Origin: an uncultured Verrucomicrobiota bacterium
Lineage (GTDB): Bacteria; Verrucomicrobiota; Kiritimatiellia; RFP12; UBA3636
Reading direction: 5' to 3'
Length of the DNA stretch: 34,221 bases
NCBI GenBank assembly: GCA_949295265.1
Contig: CASFKR010000009.1
Span: forward strand, 1 to 34,221
Below, in pieces: positions 8,656 to 17,153 of the stretch (position 1 is the stretch's first letter; every line of letters begins with the position of its first letter). The translations under genes and the position numbers were made by a program. The notes beneath the pieces are model-generated. The model was not told the origin of the DNA and ran no database searches. It saw only the letters and a program-made list of their open reading frames with translations.

Positions 8656-9576
8656 TTACGGATGGCGGGCTGCGGGTTTTTCATCGCGGAGGAGAAAGCC
8701 TTCTCGCACTCCGCAGCGGCTAATCCAGAGTTCCTGCGCGTCGAGGAGTTCGGCGCCGTGGGAGAGAATCAGGAGACCCGGCAGGAGGGTGTGGACGCGG
8801 TCGGGCACCGTTTTGAGCATGATGTCCACTGCCGTGCGGTCGGCTTTGAGCAGAATCCGGCACAGCCGCTGGAACGACGGCATGCTCAGGCGCCGCTCCT
8901 CCTCGGAGAGTCCGAAGAGCACGCGCGCAATCTTCCACACGGCGCGCGCGGTACCGCCCGTGCAGACCAGCGGCGAGCATTTCCGGAACTGGAGAAGGTC
9001 GCGCGCGTCTATAGAACTGCGGATTTCCCTGTTCATGCGGCGCACGGCGGAGCGTCCCGGCAGGAGCTTTTTGACGCACCCGCGGTACAGGCTCAGCGAC
9101 CCCACCGGAAAGCTCGCCATCTGTCCAGGCTCTCCCTGCTCGAACAGAACGATTTCCGTGCTGGCGCCGCCCACATCGATAAAAGCGCCGGATGCGGTTT
9201 TGCATTCGAGCATGGCGCCGCGCCAGCCGTAGAGCGCCTCTTCCTCGCCGCTGAGCACCTGCACGCGGCATCCGGTGCGGCGGCGGATTTCCCGGAGCGT
9301 CTCTTCCGTGTTGGCAATATTGCGCAGCGAGGCCGTGGCGAAGACCGACACATCGCCGATGCGCAGCACCTTGAGGGTGCGCTGAAATTCTTCCAGCGCG
9401 CCGCAGGCGCGGTCGATTCCCGCCGCCGAAAGACATCCCTCCTCGCGGTATCCGGCCAGCCCCGCCATGATCTTCTCGCGGAAAAGCAAATGAAGCCGTG
9501 CCCCGCGCCGCTGGTAGGCTGTCAGGCGCATAGAGTTCGAGCCGATATCAATGACGGCCTGTTTCTGTTCTGTCAT
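8656..9576 (-). CDS. ppx: Exopolyphosphatase / guanosine pentaphosphate phosphohydrolase (Ppx/GppA)
   Basis: A 306-aa protein of the Ppx/GppA sugar kinase-Hsp70-actin fold. Motifs in order are AVIDIGSNSMRL (7-18), the ATASLRNIANTEE segment, IDVGGASTEIVLF (phosphate-2-like) and CTGGTARAVWKIA. The family releases phosphate from polyphosphate ends or from pppGpp. Only the catalytic two-domain core is present; the C-terminal HD-like extension of longer E. coli-type proteins is missing, as in many short Ppx proteins. The ATG at 9576 has AGGAGA 11 nt upstream. It is 25 bp upstream of polyphosphate kinase. A longer frame extending through the intergenic repeat is not supported. Confidence 0.92.
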   Translation of the reverse strand: MTEQKQAVIDIGSNSMRLTAYQRRGARLHLLFREKIMAGLAGYREEGCLSAAGIDRACGALEEFQRTLKVLRIGDVSVFATASLRNIANTEETLREIRRRTGCRVQVLSGEEEALYGWRGAMLECKTASGAFIDVGGASTEIVLFEQGEPGQMASFPVGSLSLYRGCVKKLLPGRSAVRRMNREIRSSIDARDLLQFRKCSPLVCTGGTARAVWKIARVLFGLSEEERRLSMPSFQRLCRILLKADRTAVDIMLKTVPDRVHTLLPGLLILSHGAELLDAQELWISRCGVREGFLLRDEKPAARHP

Positions 9577-9729
9577 ACAAAATCTGTCTCCTGAACATGT
9601 GCTGTCCGCATCCCGTTCCAAGTCCCGTGACCCCGGTCCCGGAACACCGTGAACCCTACCGGATAACGGTTTGCCCTCAGTTACAATTCCATGTGATTTT
9701 CGTTCGTGCCCGCCCTGCGCCATCCCGCA

Positions 9730-9818
9730 GTGACTGGGGCAACTGGGGCTACTGAGGCCACTGGGGCCACTGGGGGGCACGGTTGTGCCTTTTGTTGAGA
9801 CCACTGGGGCTACTGGGC
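9730..9818. repeat. Modular intergenic repeat, copy B (CTGGGGCYA array plus hairpin)
   Basis: Units of the form CTGGGGCYA or CTGAGGCCA are followed by GGCAC (9776-9780), loop GGTT, GTGCC (9785-9789) and TTTT, then further units. It sits in the 288-bp gap between divergent ppx and the helicase gene. The rest of the gap shows no clear promoter. Confidence 0.85.
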
Positions 9819-9864
9819 GGGCCGCGCCTTGACGGGGTGCGGCGCTGAGCCGTAGAATAACGCC

Positions 9865-12717
9865 ATGATGTTTGATCCCCACCCGCTTACACCGGAGGAA
9901 ATCCTCCTCAGCCTGCCGAGAGAGGCGGTGGCGGTCATTTCCGAGTTGTTGCATGGCAGCGGCGATGAGGACGCCCGCGCCGTTGCCCGGCGCCTGGATG
10001 AAAACCTGGGCTTTGCCCTGAGCCCCGGTGATTACGAGGAGCAGCTTTTCCGTTCGCTGCCCGCGCATCCGGTCGATATCCGCCCGCGCGAACTTCCCAA
10101 TGCGGCCAATTACACGCAAGTGGACCCCATGCTGGTTGCCGGGTGGTTCGGTCCGGACGGCGAGTTCGCCCGGGCGATGCCGGGATACGAAAGCCGCCGC
10201 GAACAAATGGAAATGGCTGCCGCCGTGGCGGATGCCTTTTCTTCCGGGCGGCATCTGGTTGCCGAGGCGGGAACCGGCGTCGGCAAAACGATGGCCTACC
10301 TCGTGCCGTCGGTGCTGTGGTCGCTGGCCAACAAGGTGCCAGTCGTCATTTCGACCAACACGAAGAACCTGCAGGAGCAGATTTACCGGAAGGATCTGCC
10401 GCTCATCGCGGGACTGCTCCGCTCGCCTGTCCGGTTCGCCCTCATCAAGGGGCGTTCGAATTACCTGTGCCTGAACCGGTTGCAGCAGCTGCTTTCGCGG
10501 CGCGAGAGCGAGCTCATGAATGACGAGTTTCCGGTGCTGGCCAAGGCCATTGTATGGGCGTTTCAGACCACCTCCGGGGATCTGGCGGAGTTCGACCCGG
10601 GGCCGCCTCCGGCGGATGCGTCGCTCCCGATGGAGGAGCGCATCTGCTCCTCCGGCGATGAGTGCCATGGCCGCGCATGCCCCTATTACTCCCGCTGTTT
10701 TCTGCAACGCGCCCGCGCCGCGTCGCTGGCCGCGGATGTGGTGATTACAAATCATTCCGTCGTTTTCAGCGAGCCGGAAGCCAAGCCGCTGGCGCTGCCG
10801 CGGTGCGCGCAAATCGTCTTTGACGAGGCGCATAATCTGGAGGCGGCGGCCACCGATGCGATGTCGCTCGAGGTGACCTACCCGGCGGCGCGAAAACTGG
10901 TGCGGCGGCTCGTCCGGTCACGCGGAACCGGCCGCCGCCCGGCCGGGCTGCTCTACGATTTGCAGGACGCCGCCGTTGGCGAGGGGCTGATGGCGACGAC
11001 CCCGGCGCGCGATTTGCTCCTCGCGCTGCTTCTGTATGCCCACCATGTGTGCGATGCGTATCTGCGCGCCATGCAGGCTTACTGCCGCGCACTTGGAAGG
11101 CTGCCGCGCCCGCAGGAGTCCACGTACCGCCTGATTCCGGGACAGCTGGACGGCGTGGGCTGGGAGAATACGATAACGCCGCTCCACAGCGTGCAGGATG
11201 CGCTCTACGACCTCGTCAAGACGTTGCAGACCCTTTCCGACATCCTGCAGCCGAAACCCGGCGAGGATGGCGGACTTCCCCGCTATCTGGTCCTGCAGCC
11301 CGACCAGATCGCAAAGCTGCTTCCGTCCTCGGCGGCAGACGGGAAAGCGTCTCCGGTGACGATGGAATTGTCCCCGTCCTGGACCGATGATCCCACCGGG
11401 GACGCCAAGCGGACGGATTTTGCGCGCCGGGTCGACGCCTGCCGCGACGCGTTTTCCGAGCAGCAGACGACGCTCGGCTTTGTGACTTCGCTCGAGGATC
11501 AAAATTACGCCTATTGGGTTTCCGTGCCGGGGGAGACGCCCGGCGGGCGCGCCGCAGTGCTGGGCGGGCTCCATGCCGCGCCGGTCGAGGTGGCCGGCTA
11601 CCTGTCGGAGACGCTTTTCGCGAACAAGGACAGCGTGATTCTGTGCAGTGCCACGATGAGCGTGGGCGGCAAAATGGATTTTCTGGAGCAGCGTCTGGGG
11701 CTTTCGCTGCTGGAGCCGGAGTCGCTCATGACCCTGCGGATGGGGTCGCCGTTCGAGTATGAACGGCAATGCCTGGCTGCGGCGCCGCTGTTTTTGCCGG
11801 AGCAGACGGGGCGCGGCGACAGTTGGGGCGCGGGCGGCGATTTCGTGGAGGCTTTTTCCCGGATGGCGGGCAGCATCGCCCGGCTGACCGGGGGCCGTAT
11901 GCTGATTCTCTTCACGAGCTACCGCACCATGGGGCAGGTTGCCGCAGCGCTTTCGGACGGGCTTGCCGGTTCGGGCATCCGCGTCCTCTGGCAGGGAAAC
12001 GGTCATTCGCGCGAGGCGCTGACGGCGATGTTCCGCGAGGAGGATACGCCCTCCGTGCTGCTGGGAACGGACAGTTTCTGGGAAGGCGTGGATCTGATCG
12101 GCGATACGCTTCTGTGTCTGATCATCGCCAAATTTCCCTTCCCGGCGCCCAATGAGCCGCTGACGGCGGCCCGGTGCGAAGCGGTCGACCGCAAAGAAGG
12201 CGCCAACGCCTCCTTTGCCCACTATTCTGTGCCCACGGCGCTCATCAAATTCCGGCAGGGCTTCGGGCGTCTCATCCGGCACAAAGGCGACCGCGGCATC
12301 TTCATTATCGCGGATACGCGGATCCGCAGCGGCGGCAAGAGTTATGCGGCCCGGTTCCGGCGCGAATTGCCGGTTGCTTTGCGCGAGTATGCGGACGAGG
12401 CTACGCTTGAGGCGGATATTCAGCGGTTTCTGGCGGGTGATGTGCCGCAGATGCGGGCGCTTCCGCCCGCGGCGGCATCATCGGCGGGTCGGGCCCCCGG
12501 ACGGCGTCCGTCCTCCAGCCCGGCACCCGAGGCGATGGACGCGCCCGTGCCCGCGCCTGAAAAGCCCGCGCGGCGCCGCGGCCGTGCCGCCGCCGCGCAG
12601 CAAAAGCCGTCGGCAAAGAAGCACGGACGCCTGCACCCGGAATCCACTGAAGCGCCCGGACCCCACAAGCCGCTTCCGCACTTGCCCGGCGTCCGCCGTG
12701 CTTCGGAGCTGTTGTAA
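9865..12717 (+). CDS. DinG/XPD-family ATP-dependent Fe-S helicase
   Basis: A 950-aa superfamily 2 helicase of the DinG/Rad3 type. Walker A is GTGVGKT at 136-142 and the DEAH box is at 320-323. Cysteines 202, 267, 272 and 278 are spaced like the 4Fe-4S ligands of DinG/XPD; Cys261 is an extra candidate. Motif V/VI-like segments follow late in the protein (TDSFWEGVDLIGD, then KFRQGFGRLIRH). The N-terminal 110 residues are an extra region before the helicase core. The last 90 residues are rich in Pro, Ala and Arg and probably disordered, perhaps contacting nucleic acid. The family unwinds 5'-3' at D-loops, R-loops or G4 DNA in repair. No exonuclease motif is evident. The ATG at 9865 lacks a good ribosome-binding site; M2 is an alternative. 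Confidence 0.92.
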   Translation: MMFDPHPLTPEEILLSLPREAVAVISELLHGSGDEDARAVARRLDENLGFALSPGDYEEQLFRSLPAHPVDIRPRELPNAANYTQVDPMLVAGWFGPDGEFARAMPGYESRREQMEMAAAVADAFSSGRHLVAEAGTGVGKTMAYLVPSVLWSLANKVPVVISTNTKNLQEQIYRKDLPLIAGLLRSPVRFALIKGRSNYLCLNRLQQLLSRRESELMNDEFPVLAKAIVWAFQTTSGDLAEFDPGPPPADASLPMEERICSSGDECHGRACPYYSRCFLQRARAASLAADVVITNHSVVFSEPEAKPLALPRCAQIVFDEAHNLEAAATDAMSLEVTYPAARKLVRRLVRSRGTGRRPAGLLYDLQDAAVGEGLMATTPARDLLLALLLYAHHVCDAYLRAMQAYCRALGRLPRPQESTYRLIPGQLDGVGWENTITPLHSVQDALYDLVKTLQTLSDILQPKPGEDGGLPRYLVLQPDQIAKLLPSSAADGKASPVTMELSPSWTDDPTGDAKRTDFARRVDACRDAFSEQQTTLGFVTSLEDQNYAYWVSVPGETPGGRAAVLGGLHAAPVEVAGYLSETLFANKDSVILCSATMSVGGKMDFLEQRLGLSLLEPESLMTLRMGSPFEYERQCLAAAPLFLPEQTGRGDSWGAGGDFVEAFSRMAGSIARLTGGRMLILFTSYRTMGQVAAALSDGLAGSGIRVLWQGNGHSREALTAMFREEDTPSVLLGTDSFWEGVDLIGDTLLCLIIAKFPFPAPNEPLTAARCEAVDRKEGANASFAHYSVPTALIKFRQGFGRLIRHKGDRGIFIIADTRIRSGGKSYAARFRRELPVALREYADEATLEADIQRFLAGDVPQMRALPPAAASSAGRAPGRRPSSSPAPEAMDAPVPAPEKPARRRGRAAAAQQKPSAKKHGRLHPESTEAPGPHKPLPHLPGVRRASELL

Positions 12718-12798
12718 CGCACGGCCCCGCGCCGCCCGGAATCCCGGCCGCGCGTTTCCGCTTCCCGGTTGCGGGAGCGCGTCATTTTTTCCATCGCG

Positions 12799-12830
12799 AA
12801 AAAAAAAAAAAAAACGCCCTTGCGGGCGTC
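12799..12830 (-). terminator. Rho-independent terminator for the 161-aa gene
   Basis: On the minus strand, a 6-bp stem (ACGCCC 12814-12819 with GGGCGT 12824-12829, 4-nt loop) is followed by a run of 16 T residues, which is unusually long. It lies about 150 bp downstream of the 12983-13468 gene. Confidence 0.8.
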
Positions 12831-12862
12831 GAGAAAAGAAAGGAGAGTGGCAAAGAGAAAGG

Positions 12863-12900
12863 GGGACGGTTGTCCCACGAAGGACGGTTGTCCCATTGAA
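12863..12900. repeat. Tandem duplicate of an 18-bp GGTT-loop hairpin
   Basis: Two copies of GGACGGTTGTCCCA lie 18 bp apart. Each forms a GGAC/GTCC stem around a GGTT loop, and the first extends to GGGAC/GTCCC. The loop matches the GGCAC-GGTT-GTGCC hairpin of the modular repeat, but with a different paired base. Confidence 0.75.
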
Positions 12901-12982
12901 AGGGTTATTCCTTCAAAATGACCGTTTCCCTGAAAGCGTTGTCTGTTGAGGCGGAAACCCCGGGCGGATGCCGGGGCGTCCA

Positions 12983-13468
12983 TCAAACCTGTCCGGCTTC
13001 GTCCGGATAGTAAGAATCGGGATTCGAGGAGAGAAAACCGGAAGCGGGTTCGACGCCGGGGTCTTCCAGCTGTGAGCGGTCGACCATCACATCGAGAATG
13101 GTCACGCGGCTCATAATCGACGTTTTGACGTAGAGCTTGTGCTCGGCGGCAAACCGGCGGATCTTGTTGATATCGCGGCACGCAGGGAGAAAATAGCGTC
13201 CGGAGAGATGCTCGACGCCGCCAAAGGCTTCCAGTAAATCCTGTAAGACGCGTTTGGTGGAACAATTCCGGATGACGAGGATATTCTGAGAATCGGAGGC
13301 GGGATATTCCTGCGGCTGACGGGACCGATACCCGTTCTGGCTGCTGCGATTCGGCTGACCGTGGTTGTCAGGAGAACGGCCGGAGAATCCGGAAAAACCG
13401 TTCGCACCGGAAGTGCCGTCCCGTCCGTCCAGGGGCCGATGCGGATGCTGAAAATGATTGTTCGACAT
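12983..13468 (-). CDS. Hypothetical protein, 161 aa, disordered N-terminus plus small folded domain
   Basis: I do not recognise this protein. Residues 1-60 are rich in Gly, Asn, Ser, Gln and His, including GFSGFSG at 24-30, and look disordered. Residues 62-133 look like a compact alpha/beta domain: ILVIRNCSTKRVLQDLLEAF, then a GRYFLPACRDINKIRRF segment, then VTILDVMVD. The tail from 134 is acidic and Pro/Ser-rich. There is no signal peptide or membrane segment. The ATG at 13468 is chosen; a GTG frame 14 codons upstream is possible. The gene stands alone between repeat-filled gaps and has a strong terminator, which supports real expression. Frame use matches neighbouring genes in GC-rich third positions. 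The function is unknown. Confidence 0.75.
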   Translation of the reverse strand: MSNNHFQHPHRPLDGRDGTSGANGFSGFSGRSPDNHGQPNRSSQNGYRSRQPQEYPASDSQNILVIRNCSTKRVLQDLLEAFGGVEHLSGRYFLPACRDINKIRRFAAEHKLYVKTSIMSRVTILDVMVDRSQLEDPGVEPASGFLSSNPDSYYPDEAGQV

Positions 13469-13674
13469 GATAGGGGGCTCTGTCAATATAAACACCCGTT
13501 CCCTGCACACAGAATGATAAGGCCCACCGTCTTTGCGACAGACGATGCGCAGGGCGTGTTCGTCAGGTGACCATCACAAAGGATACCGGAAATCCTATCT
13601 GTATTCAACCCTAAATTTCGTCCGGTTTATCCCGCATTTCTGCATTTTCCGCCGTGAAACAGAGCAATGAAGGG

Positions 13675-13860
13675 CGATGTGCGTCTCGGGGTTCCCCCAG
13701 AGACGCAGAGGCGCAGAGAAATTCTGAGCGAATGAATCGGGTTTGTTTCCCGCAGAGGCGCAGAGCAAGGGAATGCAGGAGCTCTTTCTCTGTGGAAAAG
13801 CGCGGTGCGTTTATCTCCTCAGCGTCTCTGCGGCACCCGAGGGGCGCGGGTGTTTTTTTT
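13675..13860. repeat. CGCAGAG-type repeats with inverted counterpart
   Basis: AGAGACGCAGAGGCGCAGAG occurs near 13680-13700 and CGCAGAGGCGCAGAG again near 13750. An opposite-strand form, CAGCGTCTCTGCGGCACCCG, lies near 13820. The block CGTC-CTGCGG-ACCCGAGGGGC recurs near 22550. Dispersed CGCAGAG repeats are known from several bacterial phyla; their function is unclear. Confidence 0.7.
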
Positions 13861-13975
13861 GAGCAGGATTGCCTCTCCCCTTCGAGGGGTGTGGCGCGGC
13901 CCCCCCCCGCTGCACTGGTGCGGCGGCAGCGGTGTGGCAGTGCGGTGGTGCTATCTGGGGCTACTGGGAGTGGGG
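13860..13975. repeat. Modular intergenic repeat, copy C (hairpin missing)
   Basis: Carries the CTTCGAGGGGTGTGGCGCGG, GCGGCAGCGGTGTGGCAGTG and CTATCTGGGGCTACTGGGAG blocks seen near 22615-22690. It lacks the GGCAC-GGTT-GTGCC hairpin found in copies A, B, D, E and G, so it looks like a deleted version. Confidence 0.8.
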
Positions 13976-13997
13976 TACTTCATGCGGTAGCGAGCCA

Positions 13998-14050
13998 TCC
14001 TGTCTGTCGTGTACGTCGTGTCCGTCCTGTATGTCGTGTCCGTCCTGTTC
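13998..14050. repeat. 9-bp array (CTGTCCGTC type)
   Basis: Tandem 9-mers such as TCCTGTCTG, TCGTGTACG and TCGTGTCCG, about six units. They are the reverse complement type of the arrays at 1144-1284 and 16960-17076. Confidence 0.85.
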
Positions 14051-14101
14051 TCGGTCCATTCGCGCTGGCTTTGCAGTGGGCGGCGGGGGCGTTCGGGCGT
14101 G

Positions 14102-15385
14102 TCAGGGGCGTGGCGGCACGTTGGCGGAGTTGAGAATCTGCTCGCGGGCAATGCCGAGGAGTCGCGCCGCATTGCGCGGGGGACGCCCCGCCTCAATTTT
14201 CTTCAGGATATCCGCAATGGTTTCGCACGCTTCGCGGAAGGAATCGCCACGCCCGGCCGCGGCACGCAGGGCTTCGGCGCGCAAATGGCGCGCCGCTTCC
14301 GGGGCCCATGCGGCAGCCGCCGGTTCCAGCAGCGTCTCCATGGGCAGCGGGGAGTCGCCCAGCTCGGCGGGAACTCCGTTGCGCCCGGGGAAGAGCTGCA
14401 GACGGACCGCCGTGCGGCGCGCAAATTCCGGGGTCGTCAGCCCGAGCGAGAGCACGTTGGAGGTCCGGTCGGCCATCCAGGCGTCGAAGGCGCGGTCTGC
14501 GAGGACGGGGTCGCGCACTCCCATGCAGGTTTCGAAAAAGAGGGCAGGGGTCCAGGCGTCGCCGGCGGCCAGACGCCGGCAGAGCGTGCGGAAGCGGCCG
14601 GGCACATCGGGATAGGAGAGCCAGAAGCTGAGGAGTTCCGTGGCGATGGCCGGTTCCGCAAGGACGAGAGCGGGGGATGTACCCGTGAGGTACCCGGCGG
14701 GGGGCAGTTTTCCGGCGAAGTAGAGCGAGCGGACGTGATCGTAGTCCGGCTGGCGGCCCTGGGGGTCGAAGGTGCGGGTGATGCCGCGGGTGAACCAGGC
14801 GGGGGGCGGGGTGGGGCGTTGATCCGGCGCGGACATGGAGAGAATTTTAAGCCGGATGAGCCCGTCGACGATATGCTCGGAGAGTTCGTGCGGGTCGAGT
14901 TGCGGCCCCGGATTGGTCAGCAGCAGGGTGAGCCCCGGCCGGGTTTCGGTGCCGGTGCGGTTGGAAGCGAGGCGCGAACGCACGGAGGCGGGGGCGCCGT
15001 TGCTGATGGCGTCGGGCTCGGAAAGGGAGCCGCGGATCAGGATGCGGAATTGGGGCCCCCGGAAGGTGACGGCCCGGGAATCGTCGGTCGTTTTGGCGGA
15101 GGGGGCGCGCAGGGTGCGCTCGAGTGCCGCGCGCACGTCCTCGGTGAAGGAGAGCAGCGTCGATTTGTCCGGGTAGGAGATGCAGTCACCGACAATGCGG
15201 ATGGACTGATCCGAGCTGGTCGTCTCGGATTCCACCTGGAAGATGCGGCGGATTTCAGCAATGCGCTCCGGGGTGAGGCCTTCCGACGCGGGGTTGAGGG
15301 GCGGAAGTTCCTGTGCAGACGCCAAACCGGCGACTCCCAGATAGAGCAGCAGGAGCGGGCGGCGGCAGCAGGCGGGGCGATACAT
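14102..15385 (-). CDS. Predicted secreted protein, function unknown
   Basis: A 427-aa protein with a convincing signal peptide: CCRRP, a hydrophobic LLLLYLGVAGL core and an ASA cleavage site before Gln25. I cannot assign a domain. The mature protein is mixed alpha/beta, with helical stretches such as PHELSEHIVDGLIRLKIL and a PPAWFTRGI segment that resembles peptidase-like lipoproteins, but it has no HExxH motif. The C-terminal third is Ala/Arg-rich and helical. It follows the TetR gene by 61 bp and is probably co-transcribed, so the regulator may control it. The ATG at 15385 is the only start that gives a signal peptide; upstream frame is shadow of the regulator gene. There is no good ribosome-binding site. 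Confidence 0.8.
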   Translation of the reverse strand: MYRPACCRRPLLLLYLGVAGLASAQELPPLNPASEGLTPERIAEIRRIFQVESETTSSDQSIRIVGDCISYPDKSTLLSFTEDVRAALERTLRAPSAKTTDDSRAVTFRGPQFRILIRGSLSEPDAISNGAPASVRSRLASNRTGTETRPGLTLLLTNPGPQLDPHELSEHIVDGLIRLKILSMSAPDQRPTPPPAWFTRGITRTFDPQGRQPDYDHVRSLYFAGKLPPAGYLTGTSPALVLAEPAIATELLSFWLSYPDVPGRFRTLCRRLAAGDAWTPALFFETCMGVRDPVLADRAFDAWMADRTSNVLSLGLTTPEFARRTAVRLQLFPGRNGVPAELGDSPLPMETLLEPAAAAWAPEAARHLRAEALRAAAGRGDSFREACETIADILKKIEAGRPPRNAARLLGIAREQILNSANVPPRP

Positions 15386-15446
15386 CACGGAGCAGACAGT
15401 ACGGGTTCCAGCCGCGTACGGGTGCCGCGCCTGGCGGTGGGGACGT

Positions 15447-16214
15447 TCAGGAAGCGTGCGGGTCGTGCGCCCCGGTCGGGACCGGGGATACAGCCGCGGA
15501 TGCGGGCAGAGACGCGGGCGGAACCGCACGGATTGCCCGGATGCCGCCCATAATGAACGCGCAGATTTCGCGAACGAACTGGTCGACCTCCTCATGGCGC
15601 GGCAGCGTGTTGCGGAAAATGACTTCCGTCGAATCCCGGTTGAACGCCAGCGCCGAAAAGAGCGAGTGGATGGCAAAAACGCAGCAGCCGATCTGGTAAT
15701 CCGTGACGTTCTCACCCAGCATGCGGCGCAACCGCAGCATGAGTTCTTCCGAATGCGGGGCGACGTGGCTGAGCAGAATCTCCTTGGAGTCAGGCGAAGG
15801 CTCGGAAATTTCGTGGACCATGAGCCGACGCAAAATGCCGCCCATGCCATTATCGAAAACGCTGGTCACACAGGCGTGGATGTAGCGGTAGAGCCACTCC
15901 CGGTCTTCGGAGGAGGAGAATTTGAGGCTCGCTTCTTCGTGCCGGACGCTTTGCTCCAGCGCATGATCCCAGACCGCCTTGTAGAGGCCCCGTTTGCCGC
16001 CAAAGTGGTAATTGACGGCGGCAATGTTCGCCTCCGCATCTTCGCAGATATCCTGCGTACGCGTCGCCCGGTAGCCTTTTTCCGCAAAGCGTTTGCAGGC
16101 GACTTCCAGCAGACGGTCGCGGGTCCGTGGACGAAACACGGAGCGGGCCGATTTTTTGTTTTCTGAGGAACGGCGTTTCCGTGCAGAGGGACGACCGCGT
16201 TTTTTGCGTGCCAT
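15447..16214 (-). CDS. TetR-family transcriptional regulator
   Basis: A 255-aa regulator. After a basic 30-residue arm (ARKKRGRPS...RKRR) comes the TetR DNA-binding domain at about 31-78, with LLEVACKRFAEKGYRATRTQ and a recognition helix region ending IAAVNYHFGGKRGLYKAVWDHAL. The C-terminal domain at about 90-225 is the helical ligand and dimer region, similar in layout to CerR/YbiH-type regulators (inference). The tail is Ala/Pro-rich. It sits between a small membrane protein gene (45 bp upstream) and a secreted protein gene (61 bp downstream), all in one direction. An A11 run on the plus strand at 16237-16247 (T11 in the transcript direction) lies just upstream of the ATG. Confidence 0.93.
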   Translation of the reverse strand: MARKKRGRPSARKRRSSENKKSARSVFRPRTRDRLLEVACKRFAEKGYRATRTQDICEDAEANIAAVNYHFGGKRGLYKAVWDHALEQSVRHEEASLKFSSSEDREWLYRYIHACVTSVFDNGMGGILRRLMVHEISEPSPDSKEILLSHVAPHSEELMLRLRRMLGENVTDYQIGCCVFAIHSLFSALAFNRDSTEVIFRNTLPRHEEVDQFVREICAFIMGGIRAIRAVPPASLPASAAVSPVPTGAHDPHAS

Positions 16215-16259
16215 AGCTCGGGATGAACTTTTGGGTAAAAAAAAAAAGCGAAGGGGGTG

Positions 16260-16697
16260 TCAGCCCAGCAGAAGATGGAGGAGCCCCTGTTCGCCGACTT
16301 TGCTGTCCGCCACGATGAGGGCGGCCACGAAGATGACCAGTGCAATCAGGCTTTCCACGACCCGCAGGATGGTGGGGAGGACATTCTGTTCGAAGAAAAA
16401 GCCGTCATGCAGGACGTACCGCAACCCGGAGAAGAGAGGGAGCAGCACGGCAAGAAACGTCAGTGCAATGAACCCCCAAATGGAAAGCAATGCCTGAAAT
16501 CCTTCTTCTTTGATCCATTCTTCCATGGAGGAGGAACTCACCCACGAAATCCAGCAGAAATAAAAAACAACCGTGATGAGCAGCGAGGTGATCGGACGCC
16601 ACAGGGCATTCAACTCGAAGCGGGTCACGAGAAAAATCTCAAAGACACCGCAAATCAAAATGGCAATGATGCCGGGGAAGAAAAGGGATTCCAGCAT
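16260..16697 (-). CDS. Small integral membrane protein, unknown function
   Basis: A 145-aa hydrophobic protein with four likely transmembrane helices at about 5-25, 35-54, 70-90 and 112-131. Loops are short and contain SSSSMEEWIKEEG (between helices 2 and 3) and RYVLHDGFFFEQN (between 3 and 4). I recognise no family motif. The ATG at 16697 is preferred over an upstream one 21 codons earlier, because GGAG lies about 9 nt before it and the extension is non-hydrophobic and proline-rich. It is the first gene of a probable three-gene unit with TetR and the secreted protein, suggesting an envelope-related role (inference). Confidence 0.75.
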   Translation of the reverse strand: MLESLFFPGIIAILICGVFEIFLVTRFELNALWRPITSLLITVVFYFCWISWVSSSSMEEWIKEEGFQALLSIWGFIALTFLAVLLPLFSGLRYVLHDGFFFEQNVLPTILRVVESLIALVIFVAALIVADSKVGEQGLLHLLLG

Positions 16698-17153
16698 GTT
16701 CAATGGCTCCGTGGGGCAAGCTTGAAAAAGTGGCGCCGGGCGCGGAGGTTTGTCAAGCACGCTATGAGTCTTACGACAATACGGTTGGATGATAGGAGTG
16801 GATTATACGAAAAGTCGCTCCAGGAAACAACAGAAATGCGCAAAAAACTTGACTTCGTTTTTCCTGAAATCTCCCTGTGCGGCTCTTTTCTCCGGTCTGG
16901 TGCACGGTGCTGGGCCTGCGGTGACCGGGGGCCGGTGCGCCGGGGCTCCGCCGCTGCAGACACGACGAACACGACGAACAGGACGTACAGGACGAACACG
17001 ACGAACAGGACGTACAGGACGAACAGGACGTACAGGACGAACAGGACGTACAGGACGTACACGACGAACAGGACAACCGTCGGCTTCGCCTATGCCGCTT
17101 CGCTCGCGCGGCTTTGCTCCGATGATGCCGATTTGTTCCGCAGGCTTTACGCC
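16698..17153. other. 456-bp intergenic gap with a 9-bp array
   Basis: Bases 16698-16955 show no gene. A 9-bp array fills 16960-17076. The remaining bases to 17153 look like degraded repeat sequence (CGGCTTCGC...CTTCGCTCGCGCGGC). Confidence 0.6.
16960..17076. repeat. 9-bp tandem array (GACGAACAG / GACGTACAG type)
   Basis: About 13 units of GACGAACAC, GACGAACAG or GACGTACAG lie in direct tandem, in the same orientation as the array at 1144-1284. Flanking bases differ from that copy. Confidence 0.9.

Larger units (their letters stand above)
13469..14101. other. 633-bp intergenic gap filled by repeats
   Basis: Bases 13469-13660 hold no recognisable feature. Bases 13675-13860 hold CGCAGAG-type repeats, 13860-13975 a copy of the modular repeat, and 13998-14050 a 9-bp array. 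No gene is supported here. Confidence 0.6.

Noticed and set aside
6852-8723. 623-aa plus-strand frame opposite polyphosphate kinase
   Set aside because: Antisense shadow of ppk1; no recognisable features.
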